A stretch of 7,195 nucleotides of DNA from COMBO-56-21 sp041559015 (GCA_041559015.1 JBFFED010000055.1:1-7195); one strand, 5' to 3'; numbered from the stretch's first letter, positions 1 through 5,945 are shown. The notes: a model not told the origin generated them from the sequence alone. Translations and numbers: made by a program.

Positions 1-1
1 A

Positions 2-181
2 ACCATTGAAGTGGAAGTTGAGCTTATTCCCCAACACTGGGATGCCACCCGTACGGCTATGGCGGCCGGAACCGGGCCTGATGTAGTTATTACCCCGGGC
101 ACCTCGTTTGTGTTTGAACTGGCGTTGTCGCTGTTTGTGATACTCGGCCTGATCGCCATGAGGAGACTCAGAATGCACTAG
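2..181 (+). CDS. C-terminal end of a membrane-anchored protein (5' end outside window)
   Basis: The frame is open from the first bases to a TAG at 179-181 and encodes 59 residues. The first part is hydrophilic (starting TIEVEVELIPQHW). Residues about 38-53 (ELALSLFVILGLIAM) form a single hydrophobic helix, followed by the basic tail RRLRMH, the usual layout of a C-terminal anchor with an outside domain and a short cytoplasmic end. The segment AAGTGPDVV resembles a stretch near the N-terminus of family 1 sugar-binding ABC proteins, but there it is not followed by a membrane helix, so I do not assign that family. The DNA is richer in A and T than the genes to its right. It could be a surface protein end or a scrambled fragment; the family is not recognised. 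Confidence 0.5.
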   Translation, partial: TIEVEVELIPQHWDATRTAMAAGTGPDVVITPGTSFVFELALSLFVILGLIAMRRLRMH

Positions 182-321
182 TTATGGCCTGTTGGGTGAG
201 CATTGAACTCGCTCAGGCCGATACTCATTCCGAAATGCTCCATCGCTTCGATGGTCATCGTGATCAAAGCGAGGCTGAAAGCCCAGGCTTGGTGAAGATG
301 GATTGCTCTCTCCGAGGTTGC
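178..321 (-). pseudogene. Probable 3' remnant of an unidentified gene
   Basis: Reading the minus strand from just after a TGA (322-324) gives 47 codons ending in TAG at 180-178. The peptide looks protein-like: a charged start (ERAIHLHQAW), a hydrophobic stretch (AFSLALITMTIEAM), then EHFGMSIGLSEFNAH and a polar end. Most codons end in G or C. There is no good start with a ribosome binding site; the first ATG (258-256) leaves only 26 residues. The upstream part would run into the catalase promoter and N-terminus, so the 5' part of the gene appears to be gone. Its stop overlaps the stop of the left-edge gene at CTAG, as convergent neighbours often do. The family is not recognised; a membrane protein or transposase tail are guesses only. 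Confidence 0.3.
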
Positions 322-343
322 TCAAACAAGTACGGCGCTTCGA

Positions 344-352
344 CTAATACAT
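344..352 (+). promoter_or_regulatory. Possible TATA-like element for the catalase gene
   Basis: CTAATACAT is the most A/T-rich short stretch upstream of the catalase start. Its distance would put transcription start near 370-378 and give a leader of about 25-30 bases containing the GGGGGAT/GAGG ribosome binding region. It is a weak match to an archaeal TATA box and is called mainly by position. Confidence 0.25.
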
Positions 353-400
353 GTCTCGCCTTCTCCCGTCCAACAAGCTCCAGCAAGGGGGATCCGAGGA

Positions 401-1915
401 ATGGCCAAGGAGAAGAAGGAGAGGAGGCTCACGAGGGCCTTCGGCATGCCAGTAGGAGACGACCAGAACAGCGAGACCGCAGGCCCGAGAGGGCCGGTGC
501 TCATGCAGGACGTGCACCTGCTCGAGAAGCTCGGGCACTTCGACCGCGAACGAATACCCGAACGTGTGGTCCATGCGAAGGGCGCTGGTGCATACGGCTA
601 CTTCCAGGTCACGGCCGACGTCTCTAGGTACACGAAGGCCAAGTTCCTGGACAAGGTCGGGAAAAAGACCGATGCATTCGTCAGGTTCTCCACTGTTGGC
701 GGAGAAAAGGGCTCCGCCGATTCCGAGCGCGATCCCCGTGGCTTCGCTGTCAAGTTCTACACCGAGGAGGGCAACTACGACCTGGTCGGGAACAACACCC
801 CGGTCTTCTTCATACGGGACCCGCTCAAGTTCCCGGACTTCATACACACTCAGAAGAGGAACCCGAACACCAACCTCAAGGATCCCAACATGTTCTGGGA
901 CTTCCTCTCCCTGACGCCGGAGTCCATACACCAGGTCACCATACTCTTCTCCGACAGGGGCATCCCAGCAACGTACAGGAACATGAACGGGTACAGCAGC
1001 CACACGTACAAGTGGTACAACGGGAAGGGGGAGCACTTCTGGGTCCAGTACCACTTCAAGACCGACCAGGGGATCAAGAACCTGACCAGGGAGGAGGCTG
1101 AGGTCATGAAGGGCAAGGACCCGGACCACGCCACGAGGGACCTGTACGACGCAATCGCACGGAAGGAGTACCCCTCATGGACTCTCGAGGTGCAGATCAT
1201 GACGCCCGAGCAGGCGAAGGACTACCGGTTCGACATACTGGACATCACCAAGGTGTGGCCGCACAAGGACTTCCCACCGAAGAAGATAGGGAAGCTCGTC
1301 CTGAACAGGAACCCCGAGAACTACTTCGCCGAGGTTGAGCAAGCGGCCTTCTCGCCAAGCAGCTTCGTGCCCGGGATTGGGCCGTCCCCGGACAAGATGC
1401 TGCAGGCGCGCCTGTTCTCGTACCACGACACTCACATCCACCGGCTGGGGCCGAACTACCATCTGATACCGGTGAACGCCCCTAAGAACGCGCCTGAGCT
1501 CAGCTACCAGCGGGACGGGTTCATGAGGGTGGATGACGGCGGAGGATCGGGTCCCAACTACTGGCCGAACAGCATGGGCGGGCCTGGGCCGGATGCGTCT
1601 GCCAAGGAGCCCGAGTTCGAGCTTTCAGGGAAGGCGGGGAGGTACCTGTATTCACATCCCAATGACGACTTCGCCCAGCCTCGGAACCTGTATAGGGACG
1701 TGATGGCCGAGCAGGACCGGAAGAACCTCGTGGGGAACATCGTGAGCCACCTGGGCGGAGCGCAGAAGAGGATACAGCTGCGGCAGACGGCCCTGTTCCT
1801 CAAGGCGGAACCGGACTACGGGAAGCGCGTGGCGAAGGGGCTTGGGCTCGACTTGAAGGAGGTCGAGCGGCTTGCGCAGATGTCCCAGGAAGAGAGGGTC
1901 AGGGCGACAACCTAG
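401..1915 (+). CDS. kat: Haem catalase (monofunctional, small-subunit type)
   Basis: This 504-residue protein is a complete monofunctional haem catalase, which converts hydrogen peroxide to water and oxygen in the cytoplasm. The order of motifs is canonical: distal haem-pocket His59 in VVHAKGAGAYGYF, RFSTVGGEKGSAD (about 95-107), the catalytic Asn in GNNTPVFFIRDP (Asn131/132), KRNPNTNLKDP (152-162) and the proximal haem-ligand Tyr341 in RLFSYHDTHIHRLG. The length fits the small-subunit clade and there is no C-terminal flavodoxin-like domain as in large catalases. The ATG at 401 follows GGGGGAT (386-392) and GAGG (395-398), and the N-terminus aligns with where the family usually begins. There is no signal peptide. 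It stands alone: the gap to the next gene is over 400 bases. Its presence implies exposure to oxygen or peroxide. Confidence 0.97.
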   Translation: MAKEKKERRLTRAFGMPVGDDQNSETAGPRGPVLMQDVHLLEKLGHFDRERIPERVVHAKGAGAYGYFQVTADVSRYTKAKFLDKVGKKTDAFVRFSTVGGEKGSADSERDPRGFAVKFYTEEGNYDLVGNNTPVFFIRDPLKFPDFIHTQKRNPNTNLKDPNMFWDFLSLTPESIHQVTILFSDRGIPATYRNMNGYSSHTYKWYNGKGEHFWVQYHFKTDQGIKNLTREEAEVMKGKDPDHATRDLYDAIARKEYPSWTLEVQIMTPEQAKDYRFDILDITKVWPHKDFPPKKIGKLVLNRNPENYFAEVEQAAFSPSSFVPGIGPSPDKMLQARLFSYHDTHIHRLGPNYHLIPVNAPKNAPELSYQRDGFMRVDDGGGSGPNYWPNSMGGPGPDASAKEPEFELSGKAGRYLYSHPNDDFAQPRNLYRDVMAEQDRKNLVGNIVSHLGGAQKRIQLRQTALFLKAEPDYGKRVAKGLGLDLKEVERLAQMSQEERVRATT

Positions 1916-1985
1916 ACCCTCAGCCTTCGGTGTACATCGCCTCACGGAAGACGTTTCGGGGTCATCTAGAATCCTTCGCCGATGC

Positions 1986-1997
1986 GTGTCTAGACAC
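1986..1997. repeat. 12-base perfect palindrome GTGTCTAGACAC
   Basis: The sequence is identical to its reverse complement over 12 bases and lies in the non-coding gap after the catalase gene, about 165 bases upstream of the propeller TATA box. A second TCTAGA core occurs at 1975-1980. It could be a site for a dimeric regulator; chance is also possible, and no regulator gene is visible in the window. Confidence 0.35.
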
Positions 1998-2159
1998 CTC
2001 TGGACGCAGTCAGCAGGTCGTCGAGGGGAGTATGCGGTGGTTCGTCGCGAACGGGAAGGAGAACATCCGCTAATCATCGGCGTATGCGGTCCCGCAAGGC
2101 ATCTGCCGTAGCAGTGTAATTGGGCGAATGCACAGAGATGGTGCCTGTGTCCCCTTGCC

Positions 2160-2166
2160 TTATATA
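2160..2166 (+). promoter_or_regulatory. TATA box of the propeller gene
   Basis: TTATATA, preceded by CCTTGCC, is the best archaeal TATA-box match in the window and stands out in GC-rich surroundings. It predicts transcription start near 2187-2192. That supports translation starting downstream (ATG 2362) rather than at the longest open-frame start at 2128, which lies before the box. A second A/T-rich patch, ATTATAAT at 2206-2213, could be an alternative promoter with a shorter leader. Confidence 0.5.
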
Positions 2167-2246
2167 CCCCTTTGGTCAGGTCAGTATGGCGGATCAGCAG
2201 GAAGGATTATAATCGGAGAACCGCGATTCGGGCCGGGGGGAGTTAA

Positions 2247-2262
2247 CCACCTGATGAGGTGG
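2247..2262 (+). other. Perfect 6-bp hairpin in the leader of the propeller gene
   Basis: CCACCT and AGGTGG pair fully around the loop GATG. The right arm carries GAGGTGG, a Shine-Dalgarno-like sequence, but no fitting start codon of the propeller frame follows within normal distance. It may shape the leader RNA or be incidental. Confidence 0.3.
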
Positions 2263-2361
2263 AATACGACTTGTGCCGCGCCCCGGTCGTGCACACTTGC
2301 ACCGGGCCGGATTACGTTGAAGACTCCACTTGCCAGAAGTGCCTCAAATCGAGCCAGGACC

Positions 2362-3996
2362 ATGCGGCTCGAAATGCTGTTCTTCGCGGTCTCCGTGTCT
2401 GTCGTGCTGGTCTTCCCAGGCTTGTCTCCGCCGAGCTCGAACCCGAAGTTGGGAATCAGCATGGTGGAGTTCGAGGCTCCGGAGATTGTGACAGTCGACA
2501 GCACAGGCCTCGTGGGCAGATACACCTCCATCGCCACCGACTCTTACGGCGTCGTGCACATCAGCTACTACGATTCCGAGAAGGGCGACCTGAAGTACGC
2601 GACGAATCCGGATGGCATCTGGGATGTGAGTACGGTCGACCGCCGGGGCGTCGTGGGCTGGTCAACTTCGATTGCCATTGACGCGGCCGACAAGGTCCAC
2701 ATCAGCTACAAGGACAGCACGGACCTGGACTTGAGGTACGCCACGAACGCGGGCGGTTCCTGGGCCATCAGCGTGGTCGACAGCGTTGGAAATGTCGGCT
2801 CTTCCACCTCGATCGCGGTCGATTCCGAAGGCCGGGTCCACATCAGCTATTACGATTCGACGAACGGCGACCTCAAGTATGCCACGAACGATGAAGGTGG
2901 ATGGTCATTGAGCACCATCGACAGCGAGCACGACGTGGGCGGGCTCACCTCCATTGCGATCGATTCGGTCGACAATGTCCATATCAGCTATGGGGACATA
3001 ACCAGAGGATGCCTCAAGTATGCGACGAATGCAGATGGCCCATGGGCCTTGAGCGTGGTCGACGGCGCCTGTCGCGTGGGCATGTCCACCTCCATCGCGG
3101 TCGATTCGGTCGACCAGGTGCATATCAGCTACTACGACACCATATGCCGCGACCTCAGGTATGCGATGAATGCGGGTGGACAATGGTCCATAAACACGGT
3201 CGACGAGGCAGGCGATGTCGGCGCATGGAACTCTATGACGATCGACCCAGGTGGCTGGATCCACATCAGCTACTACGACACCACATGGCGCGACCTCAAG
3301 TACGCCACGAACTCGGGGGGCGAGTGGAATCTGACAACGATCGACAGCTACGACGATGTCGGCTGGCACACATCCATAGCGTCGGACCGGAGCGGCTGGA
3401 TGCACATCAGCTACTATGACTACTCCAATGCCTGCCTCAAGTATGCGAAGTTCTCTGTCCTTTCGAGATACGAACCCTTGGGCTTCACGGCCGGCTGGAA
3501 CTTCATCTCCCTCCCGTTGGTCAACCACGGTTACAAGGCGAGCACGCTGCCCGGCATGTTGCCCGGCGATGCGGTGTTCCGGTGGGATTCAGCGACCCAG
3601 ACCTATGACAGGTGCTTCGTCGTCGGCACCTCAGACCCGGAATCCGACTTCGACATCGAACCCAGCTGGGCCTATTGGGCCTACTCCTCCTCGGTTGAGC
3701 CGGTCGAGATCCTTGGTTATGAGCCTTCCGGGCTCCAGACGAGGGTGATCGATACCCCGGAGGGAGGAGGCTGGGTGCAGGCTGGGCTCGCTACGATGCG
3801 GACCGATGTGTGGGCGAGCGATCTGGTGGATGCGTATGCCGGTGCATTGTTGTCCACGGTGTTCCGTTGGAATGCAGATATCGGGTCATTCTCATGCTTC
3901 ATTGCAGGCTGGGAGTTGACCGACTTCCAGTTGAACCCCGGAGACGGGCTGTGGCTGTATGTCGAGGGCGACGGCGTGCTGTCCTATGTCGCATAG
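2362..3996 (+). CDS. Secreted seven-repeat beta-propeller protein with tandem C-terminal surface module
   Basis: This is a predicted extracellular protein of 544 residues; its ligand or substrate is unknown. Residues 1 to about 24 (MRLEMLFFAVSVSVV and on) form a signal peptide. Residues 44 to about 368 are seven repeats of 47 residues with the pattern VGxxTSIAxDSxxxVHISYYDSxxxDLKYATNxGGxWxxxxVD, fitting one blade each of a seven-bladed propeller. Repeat 7 lacks the final W-containing strand, and the segment before repeat 1 (FEAPEIVTVD) could supply it, closing the ring. Residues 370-544 hold two related units: AGWNFISLPLV...VFRWDSATQTYD...WAYWAY, and GGGWVQAG...VFRWNADIGSF...GLWLYVEG. No membrane anchor or catalytic motif is seen. 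The ATG at 2362 (AGGA just upstream) was chosen because it opens a signal peptide; the open frame back to 2128 encodes unlikely sequence and spans the TATA box. Confidence 0.85.
   Translation: MRLEMLFFAVSVSVVLVFPGLSPPSSNPKLGISMVEFEAPEIVTVDSTGLVGRYTSIATDSYGVVHISYYDSEKGDLKYATNPDGIWDVSTVDRRGVVGWSTSIAIDAADKVHISYKDSTDLDLRYATNAGGSWAISVVDSVGNVGSSTSIAVDSEGRVHISYYDSTNGDLKYATNDEGGWSLSTIDSEHDVGGLTSIAIDSVDNVHISYGDITRGCLKYATNADGPWALSVVDGACRVGMSTSIAVDSVDQVHISYYDTICRDLRYAMNAGGQWSINTVDEAGDVGAWNSMTIDPGGWIHISYYDTTWRDLKYATNSGGEWNLTTIDSYDDVGWHTSIASDRSGWMHISYYDYSNACLKYAKFSVLSRYEPLGFTAGWNFISLPLVNHGYKASTLPGMLPGDAVFRWDSATQTYDRCFVVGTSDPESDFDIEPSWAYWAYSSSVEPVEILGYEPSGLQTRVIDTPEGGGWVQAGLATMRTDVWASDLVDAYAGALLSTVFRWNADIGSFSCFIAGWELTDFQLNPGDGLWLYVEGDGVLSYVA
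2491..3465 (+). repeat. Seven tandem 141-bp coding repeats (47 residues each)
   Basis: The units begin at 2491, 2632, 2773, 2914, 3055, 3196 and 3337; the last is incomplete. The block encoding HISYYD recurs at exactly 141-base steps (2557, 2698, 2839, 2980, 3121, 3262, 3403) with no insertion or deletion. Strongly kept positions are TSIA, D, HISY, D, LKYA(T/M)N, W and VD. The segment between D and LKYATN and the one after VD vary and probably form loops. Confidence 0.9.
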
Positions 3997-4025
3997 GTGT
4001 TGAAGGCTGACGAAGGTGGGAATGA

Positions 4026-4040
4026 CCGGGAGGTGCCCGG
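4026..4040 (+). terminator. Possible hairpin terminator after the propeller gene
   Basis: CCGGG and CCCGG pair perfectly around a five-base loop, 30 bases after the propeller stop codon. No T-tract follows, so a role in termination is uncertain; it may only stabilise the 3' end. Confidence 0.2.
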
Positions 4041-4124
4041 ACCTGAGGCGATGACGGTAGACGCCGAGGTGACTTCCTAGGTTCCAACCAAGCGTCGAAC
4101 GATATGGTCATGGTTCTCACAGCT

Positions 4125-4149
4125 GGCAGCAAAGGTAATAGGCAGCAAA
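4125..4149. repeat. Nine-base direct repeat upstream of the S51 gene
   Basis: GGCAGCAAA occurs at 4125-4133 and again at 4141-4149, separated by GGTAATA. The centre-to-centre distance is 16 bases and the A/T-rich spacer is about 110 bases before the S51 start. It could be a paired operator or a promoter element, or chance. Confidence 0.25.
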
Positions 4150-4241
4150 CACCTTCACGCTCAGGCTGACCTGGCATGGTCCTCAGAGCACAGACTGCAG
4201 AGTGACCAGGGGGACTGTGCGATGTACAAGGAGACAGGAAT

Positions 4242-4248
4242 GGGGGAG
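4242..4248 (+). promoter_or_regulatory. Ribosome binding site of the S51 gene
   Basis: GGGGGAG lies 5 bases before a TTG at 4254 and 11 bases before an ATG at 4260, both in frame. Spacing favours TTG while codon preference favours ATG. The choice changes only two residues before the signal peptide. Confidence 0.5.
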
Positions 4249-4259
4249 TAGAATTGGAT

Positions 4260-5294
4260 ATGCTCAAGCAAGGGCCGGTCGCGGCGGTTGCCGCGATTGT
4301 CATGCTGTCAGGCGTCTTGATGTCGGCATCGACATCCGAGGGCGTCCCAGCAGAGGAGGCAACATACGAATACTATCTCACAGGCGACCCTGCAGATGTG
4401 GTCACGACCACCTCGCAGGGCCTGCTTCTCGCGGGCGGGAGCAACGACATCGCCGATGCCATGAGATGGATGATCGATCTATCGGGCGGAGGGGACTTCG
4501 TCGTGATACGGTGCTCCGGCTCGGACGGCTACAACCCGTGGGTGTTCAACAGGCTCGGGGGGGTCAACTCGATAGAGTCGATAGTCTTCCTCTCGGAGCG
4601 GGCGTGCTACGATGAGTTCATCCTGGAGACGATCCTCAACGCTGAGGCTCTGTTCATAGCTGGTGGTGACCAGTGGGACTATGTCAGCATGTGGAAGGGA
4701 ACGCCAGTCGAGGACGCCATTCACTTCGTCGCCAACAAACCGGCGCCTGTCGGCGGCACGAGCGCGGGACTCGCCATCCTGGGGGAGTTATCGTTCTCCG
4801 CGAAGTACGACACCATCGACTCAGAGGCCGCTCTCGCAGACCCCTGCAACAGGAGCGTGGCCATCGAGCATGATTTCCTCCACGTGGATTACATGGAGGA
4901 CAAGATAACGGACAGCCACTTCGTCGCAAGGGACCGCATGGGGAGGCTCGTCACCTTCCTCGCCCGCATAGTCGACAAGGGCTGGGCGGAACAGGCGATG
5001 GCGATGGGGATAGACGAGAAGACAGCCATCGGGGTTGACGCCGACGGCGATGTCACGCTGTTCAGCCTGCCAGGGTACACTACGGGGTCCGTGTACTTCC
5101 TCCGCACGCCCGGCCCGCCGGAGGTCTGCAAGCCCAACACGCCCCTGACATATACGGGCATATCCGTGTACAGGATCTCGGACGGAGCGACTTTCAACCT
5201 CGCGACCTGGAAGGGCAGCGGGGGCACGGCATACACCCTCTCTGCCGTGGAAGGCGTATTGGTTTCCGACCAGCCTGGAGGGGAGATATACTAG
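4260..5294 (+). CDS. Secreted cyanophycinase-like serine peptidase (family S51)
   Basis: The 344-residue protein belongs to peptidase family S51 (class I glutamine amidotransferase-like fold), which includes cyanophycinase and dipeptidase E. Residues 1 to about 26 (MLKQGPVAAVAAIVMLSG and on) form a signal peptide, so it acts outside the cell. Motifs in order: LLLAGGSNDI (about 55-64), FIAGGDQWDYV with Gln138, the nucleophile Ser168 in GGTSAGLAILGE, DSHFVARDRMGRL with catalytic His220 and Arg224, Arg226 and Arg229, and GIDEKTAIGVD with the probable catalytic Glu253. The arginine set matches cyanophycinase, but the usual Gln before the His is Ser219, so cyanophycin itself may not be the substrate; a peptide with beta-aspartyl or acidic residues is an inference. 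A C-terminal beta-rich tail of about 60 residues follows. The start could also be the TTG at 4254. Confidence 0.88.
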   Translation: MLKQGPVAAVAAIVMLSGVLMSASTSEGVPAEEATYEYYLTGDPADVVTTTSQGLLLAGGSNDIADAMRWMIDLSGGGDFVVIRCSGSDGYNPWVFNRLGGVNSIESIVFLSERACYDEFILETILNAEALFIAGGDQWDYVSMWKGTPVEDAIHFVANKPAPVGGTSAGLAILGELSFSAKYDTIDSEAALADPCNRSVAIEHDFLHVDYMEDKITDSHFVARDRMGRLVTFLARIVDKGWAEQAMAMGIDEKTAIGVDADGDVTLFSLPGYTTGSVYFLRTPGPPEVCKPNTPLTYTGISVYRISDGATFNLATWKGSGGTAYTLSAVEGVLVSDQPGGEIY

Positions 5295-5404
5295 GGCCGT
5301 TTGGGGTGTGGGCGGGGCCTCTTGTCGAACCCCTCCATCGCCCTCAGGGCCCTTGATATCCCCATGCCCTGAAGGTTCGTGATGACCCCGAACTGGTCAT
5401 GCCC
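5291..5404 (-). pseudogene. Probable 3' remnant of a lost gene
   Basis: After a TGA (5407-5405) the minus strand reads 37 codons to a TAG at 5293-5291, giving GHDQFGVITNLQGMGISRAL, then RAMEGFDKRP and a basic, proline-rich end. About five of six codons end in G or C, and arginine is mostly AGG, matching the style of the intact genes here. The only ATG start, at 5365, would leave 24 residues and has no ribosome binding site. I read it as the decayed 3' end of a gene, its stop overlapping the S51 stop at CTAG. A chance open frame in GC-rich DNA is the alternative. The family is not recognised. Confidence 0.35.
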
Positions 5405-5484
5405 TCAAGAGCTGAAGACAGAAAAGGCTTGAAAGGGGTTTGGGGAGAGAACAGGCGCTCTCTACTCGCGCCGCCGTCCTCGTG

Positions 5485-5871
5485 TCAAGGCAAGAGCACG
5501 GAGTCTATGACGTGGATGACCCCGTTCCTGGCCTCTATGTCGGTCTTGAGGACACGAGCCGTGCCGACTTTGACGCCTGCGGTCACGTCCACGGCCAGTT
5601 CCTTTCCCTGGACCGTCTTCAGAGACTTCTGGTCGGCCACGTTCTTCGCCATCATCTTCCCTTGTACGACGTGGTACTTCAGGATGGCGCTCAGTTTCTC
5701 CCGGTCTTTAAGGAGTCCCTCAACGGTTCCTTGGGGTAGCTTCCCGAACGCTTCGTCCGTAGGAGCGAACACGGTAAGCGGCCCCTCGCTCTTGAGGGTG
5801 CTCACGAGGCCCGCGGTCTCGGCAGCCTTCAGCAGCGTCCTGAAGGAGCCCGCCTCAGATGCTACTTCCAC
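5485..5871 (-). CDS. Single fasciclin (FAS1) domain protein
   Basis: The protein is one FAS1 domain of about 128-132 residues, a fold used in surface adhesion and ligand or polymer binding. The family blocks are all present: helix GSFRTLLKAAETAGL (8-22), block H1 GPLTVFAPTDEAFGKLP (30-46), LKYHVVQGK with the conserved Tyr-His pair (66-67), and block H2 NGVIHVIDSVLLP (116-128). No signal peptide or membrane helix is seen, although FAS1 proteins usually act outside; small signal-less forms exist in archaea and bacteria. The GTG at 5871-5869 is the first ordinary start codon in frame, but the domain sequence continues upstream as (L)KDIV to a CTG at 5883-5881, and the ribosome binding site fits that CTG better. 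A TGA lies four codons before the CTG. It is co-oriented with the C11 gene, about 200 bases downstream of it. Confidence 0.88.
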   Translation of the reverse strand: MEVASEAGSFRTLLKAAETAGLVSTLKSEGPLTVFAPTDEAFGKLPQGTVEGLLKDREKLSAILKYHVVQGKMMAKNVADQKSLKTVQGKELAVDVTAGVKVGTARVLKTDIEARNGVIHVIDSVLLP

Positions 5872-5880
5872 TATGTCTTT

Positions 5881-5894
5881 CAGTCCACCACCTC
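5881..5894 (-). promoter_or_regulatory. Ribosome binding site and candidate CTG start of the FAS1 gene
   Basis: On the minus strand, GAGGTG (5894-5889) is a strong match to the archaeal anti-Shine-Dalgarno sequence. Five bases later comes CTG (5883-5881), followed by AAA GAC ATA GTG, so initiation at CTG would give MKDIVEVASEAGSF, a natural FAS1 N-terminus. The GTG used for the conservative gene call is 17 bases from this site. Confidence 0.5.
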
Positions 5895-5945
5895 ACTCCC
5901 GGGCAGGCTCAGCCTCGGGAAGAGGGTAAGGGGCCTCAGTTCTGG

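Larger units (their letters stand above)
1916..2361. other. 446-base stretch without a clear gene; leader of the propeller gene
   Basis: No convincing gene lies between the catalase stop and the propeller start. A plus-strand frame from GTG 1930 to TAA 2073 (47 residues, containing SMRWFVANGKENIR) reads protein-like but has no ribosome binding site. The stretch holds a 12-base perfect palindrome (1986-1997), a TATA box (2160-2166), a 10-base palindrome GATTATAATC (2205-2214) and a perfect 6-bp hairpin with a four-base loop (2247-2262). If transcription starts about 25 bases after the TATA box, the part from about 2190 on is a long GC-rich leader of roughly 170 bases. Confidence 0.5.

Noticed and set aside
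2..181. Left-edge fragment as an ABC sugar-binding protein
   Set aside because: Only the short AAGTGPDVV stretch agrees. The chain then ends in a membrane helix and basic tail, which does not fit that family.
186..219. Hairpin GGCCTG/CAGGCC after the left-edge gene as a terminator
   Set aside because: The arms are six bases with a 22-base loop, no T-tract follows, and it lies within the probable minus-strand remnant.
344..1129. 261-residue open frame on the minus strand across the catalase gene
   Set aside because: It is the mirror of strong catalase coding in GC-rich DNA. The plus-strand product has full family motifs and the minus product has none.
1652..2077. 141-residue minus-strand frame across the catalase 3' end and following gap
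   Set aside because: Most of it mirrors catalase codons and the remainder shows no recognisable motif.
2128..2361. N-terminal extension of the propeller protein by 78 residues
   Set aside because: The added residues do not look like protein, they would hide the signal peptide inside the chain, and the frame spans the TATA box and the leader hairpin.
2491..3465. Regular 141-base periodicity as a CRISPR or satellite array
   Set aside because: The units are fully coding, in frame and diverged at silent and loop positions, so they are protein repeats.
2905..3528. 207-residue minus-strand frame with repeated VDPA/VVVADV patterns
   Set aside because: The repeats are only the reverse reading of the 141-bp propeller repeats.
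3899..4303. 134-residue minus-strand frame between the propeller and S51 genes
   Set aside because: Its composition (Pro, Arg, Ser, Thr) is that of a random GC-rich frame, and it overlaps the ends of two well-supported genes.
5399..5929. 176-residue plus-strand frame opposite the FAS1 gene
   Set aside because: Serine-rich product typical of a shadow frame. The minus strand encodes an unmistakable FAS1 domain.
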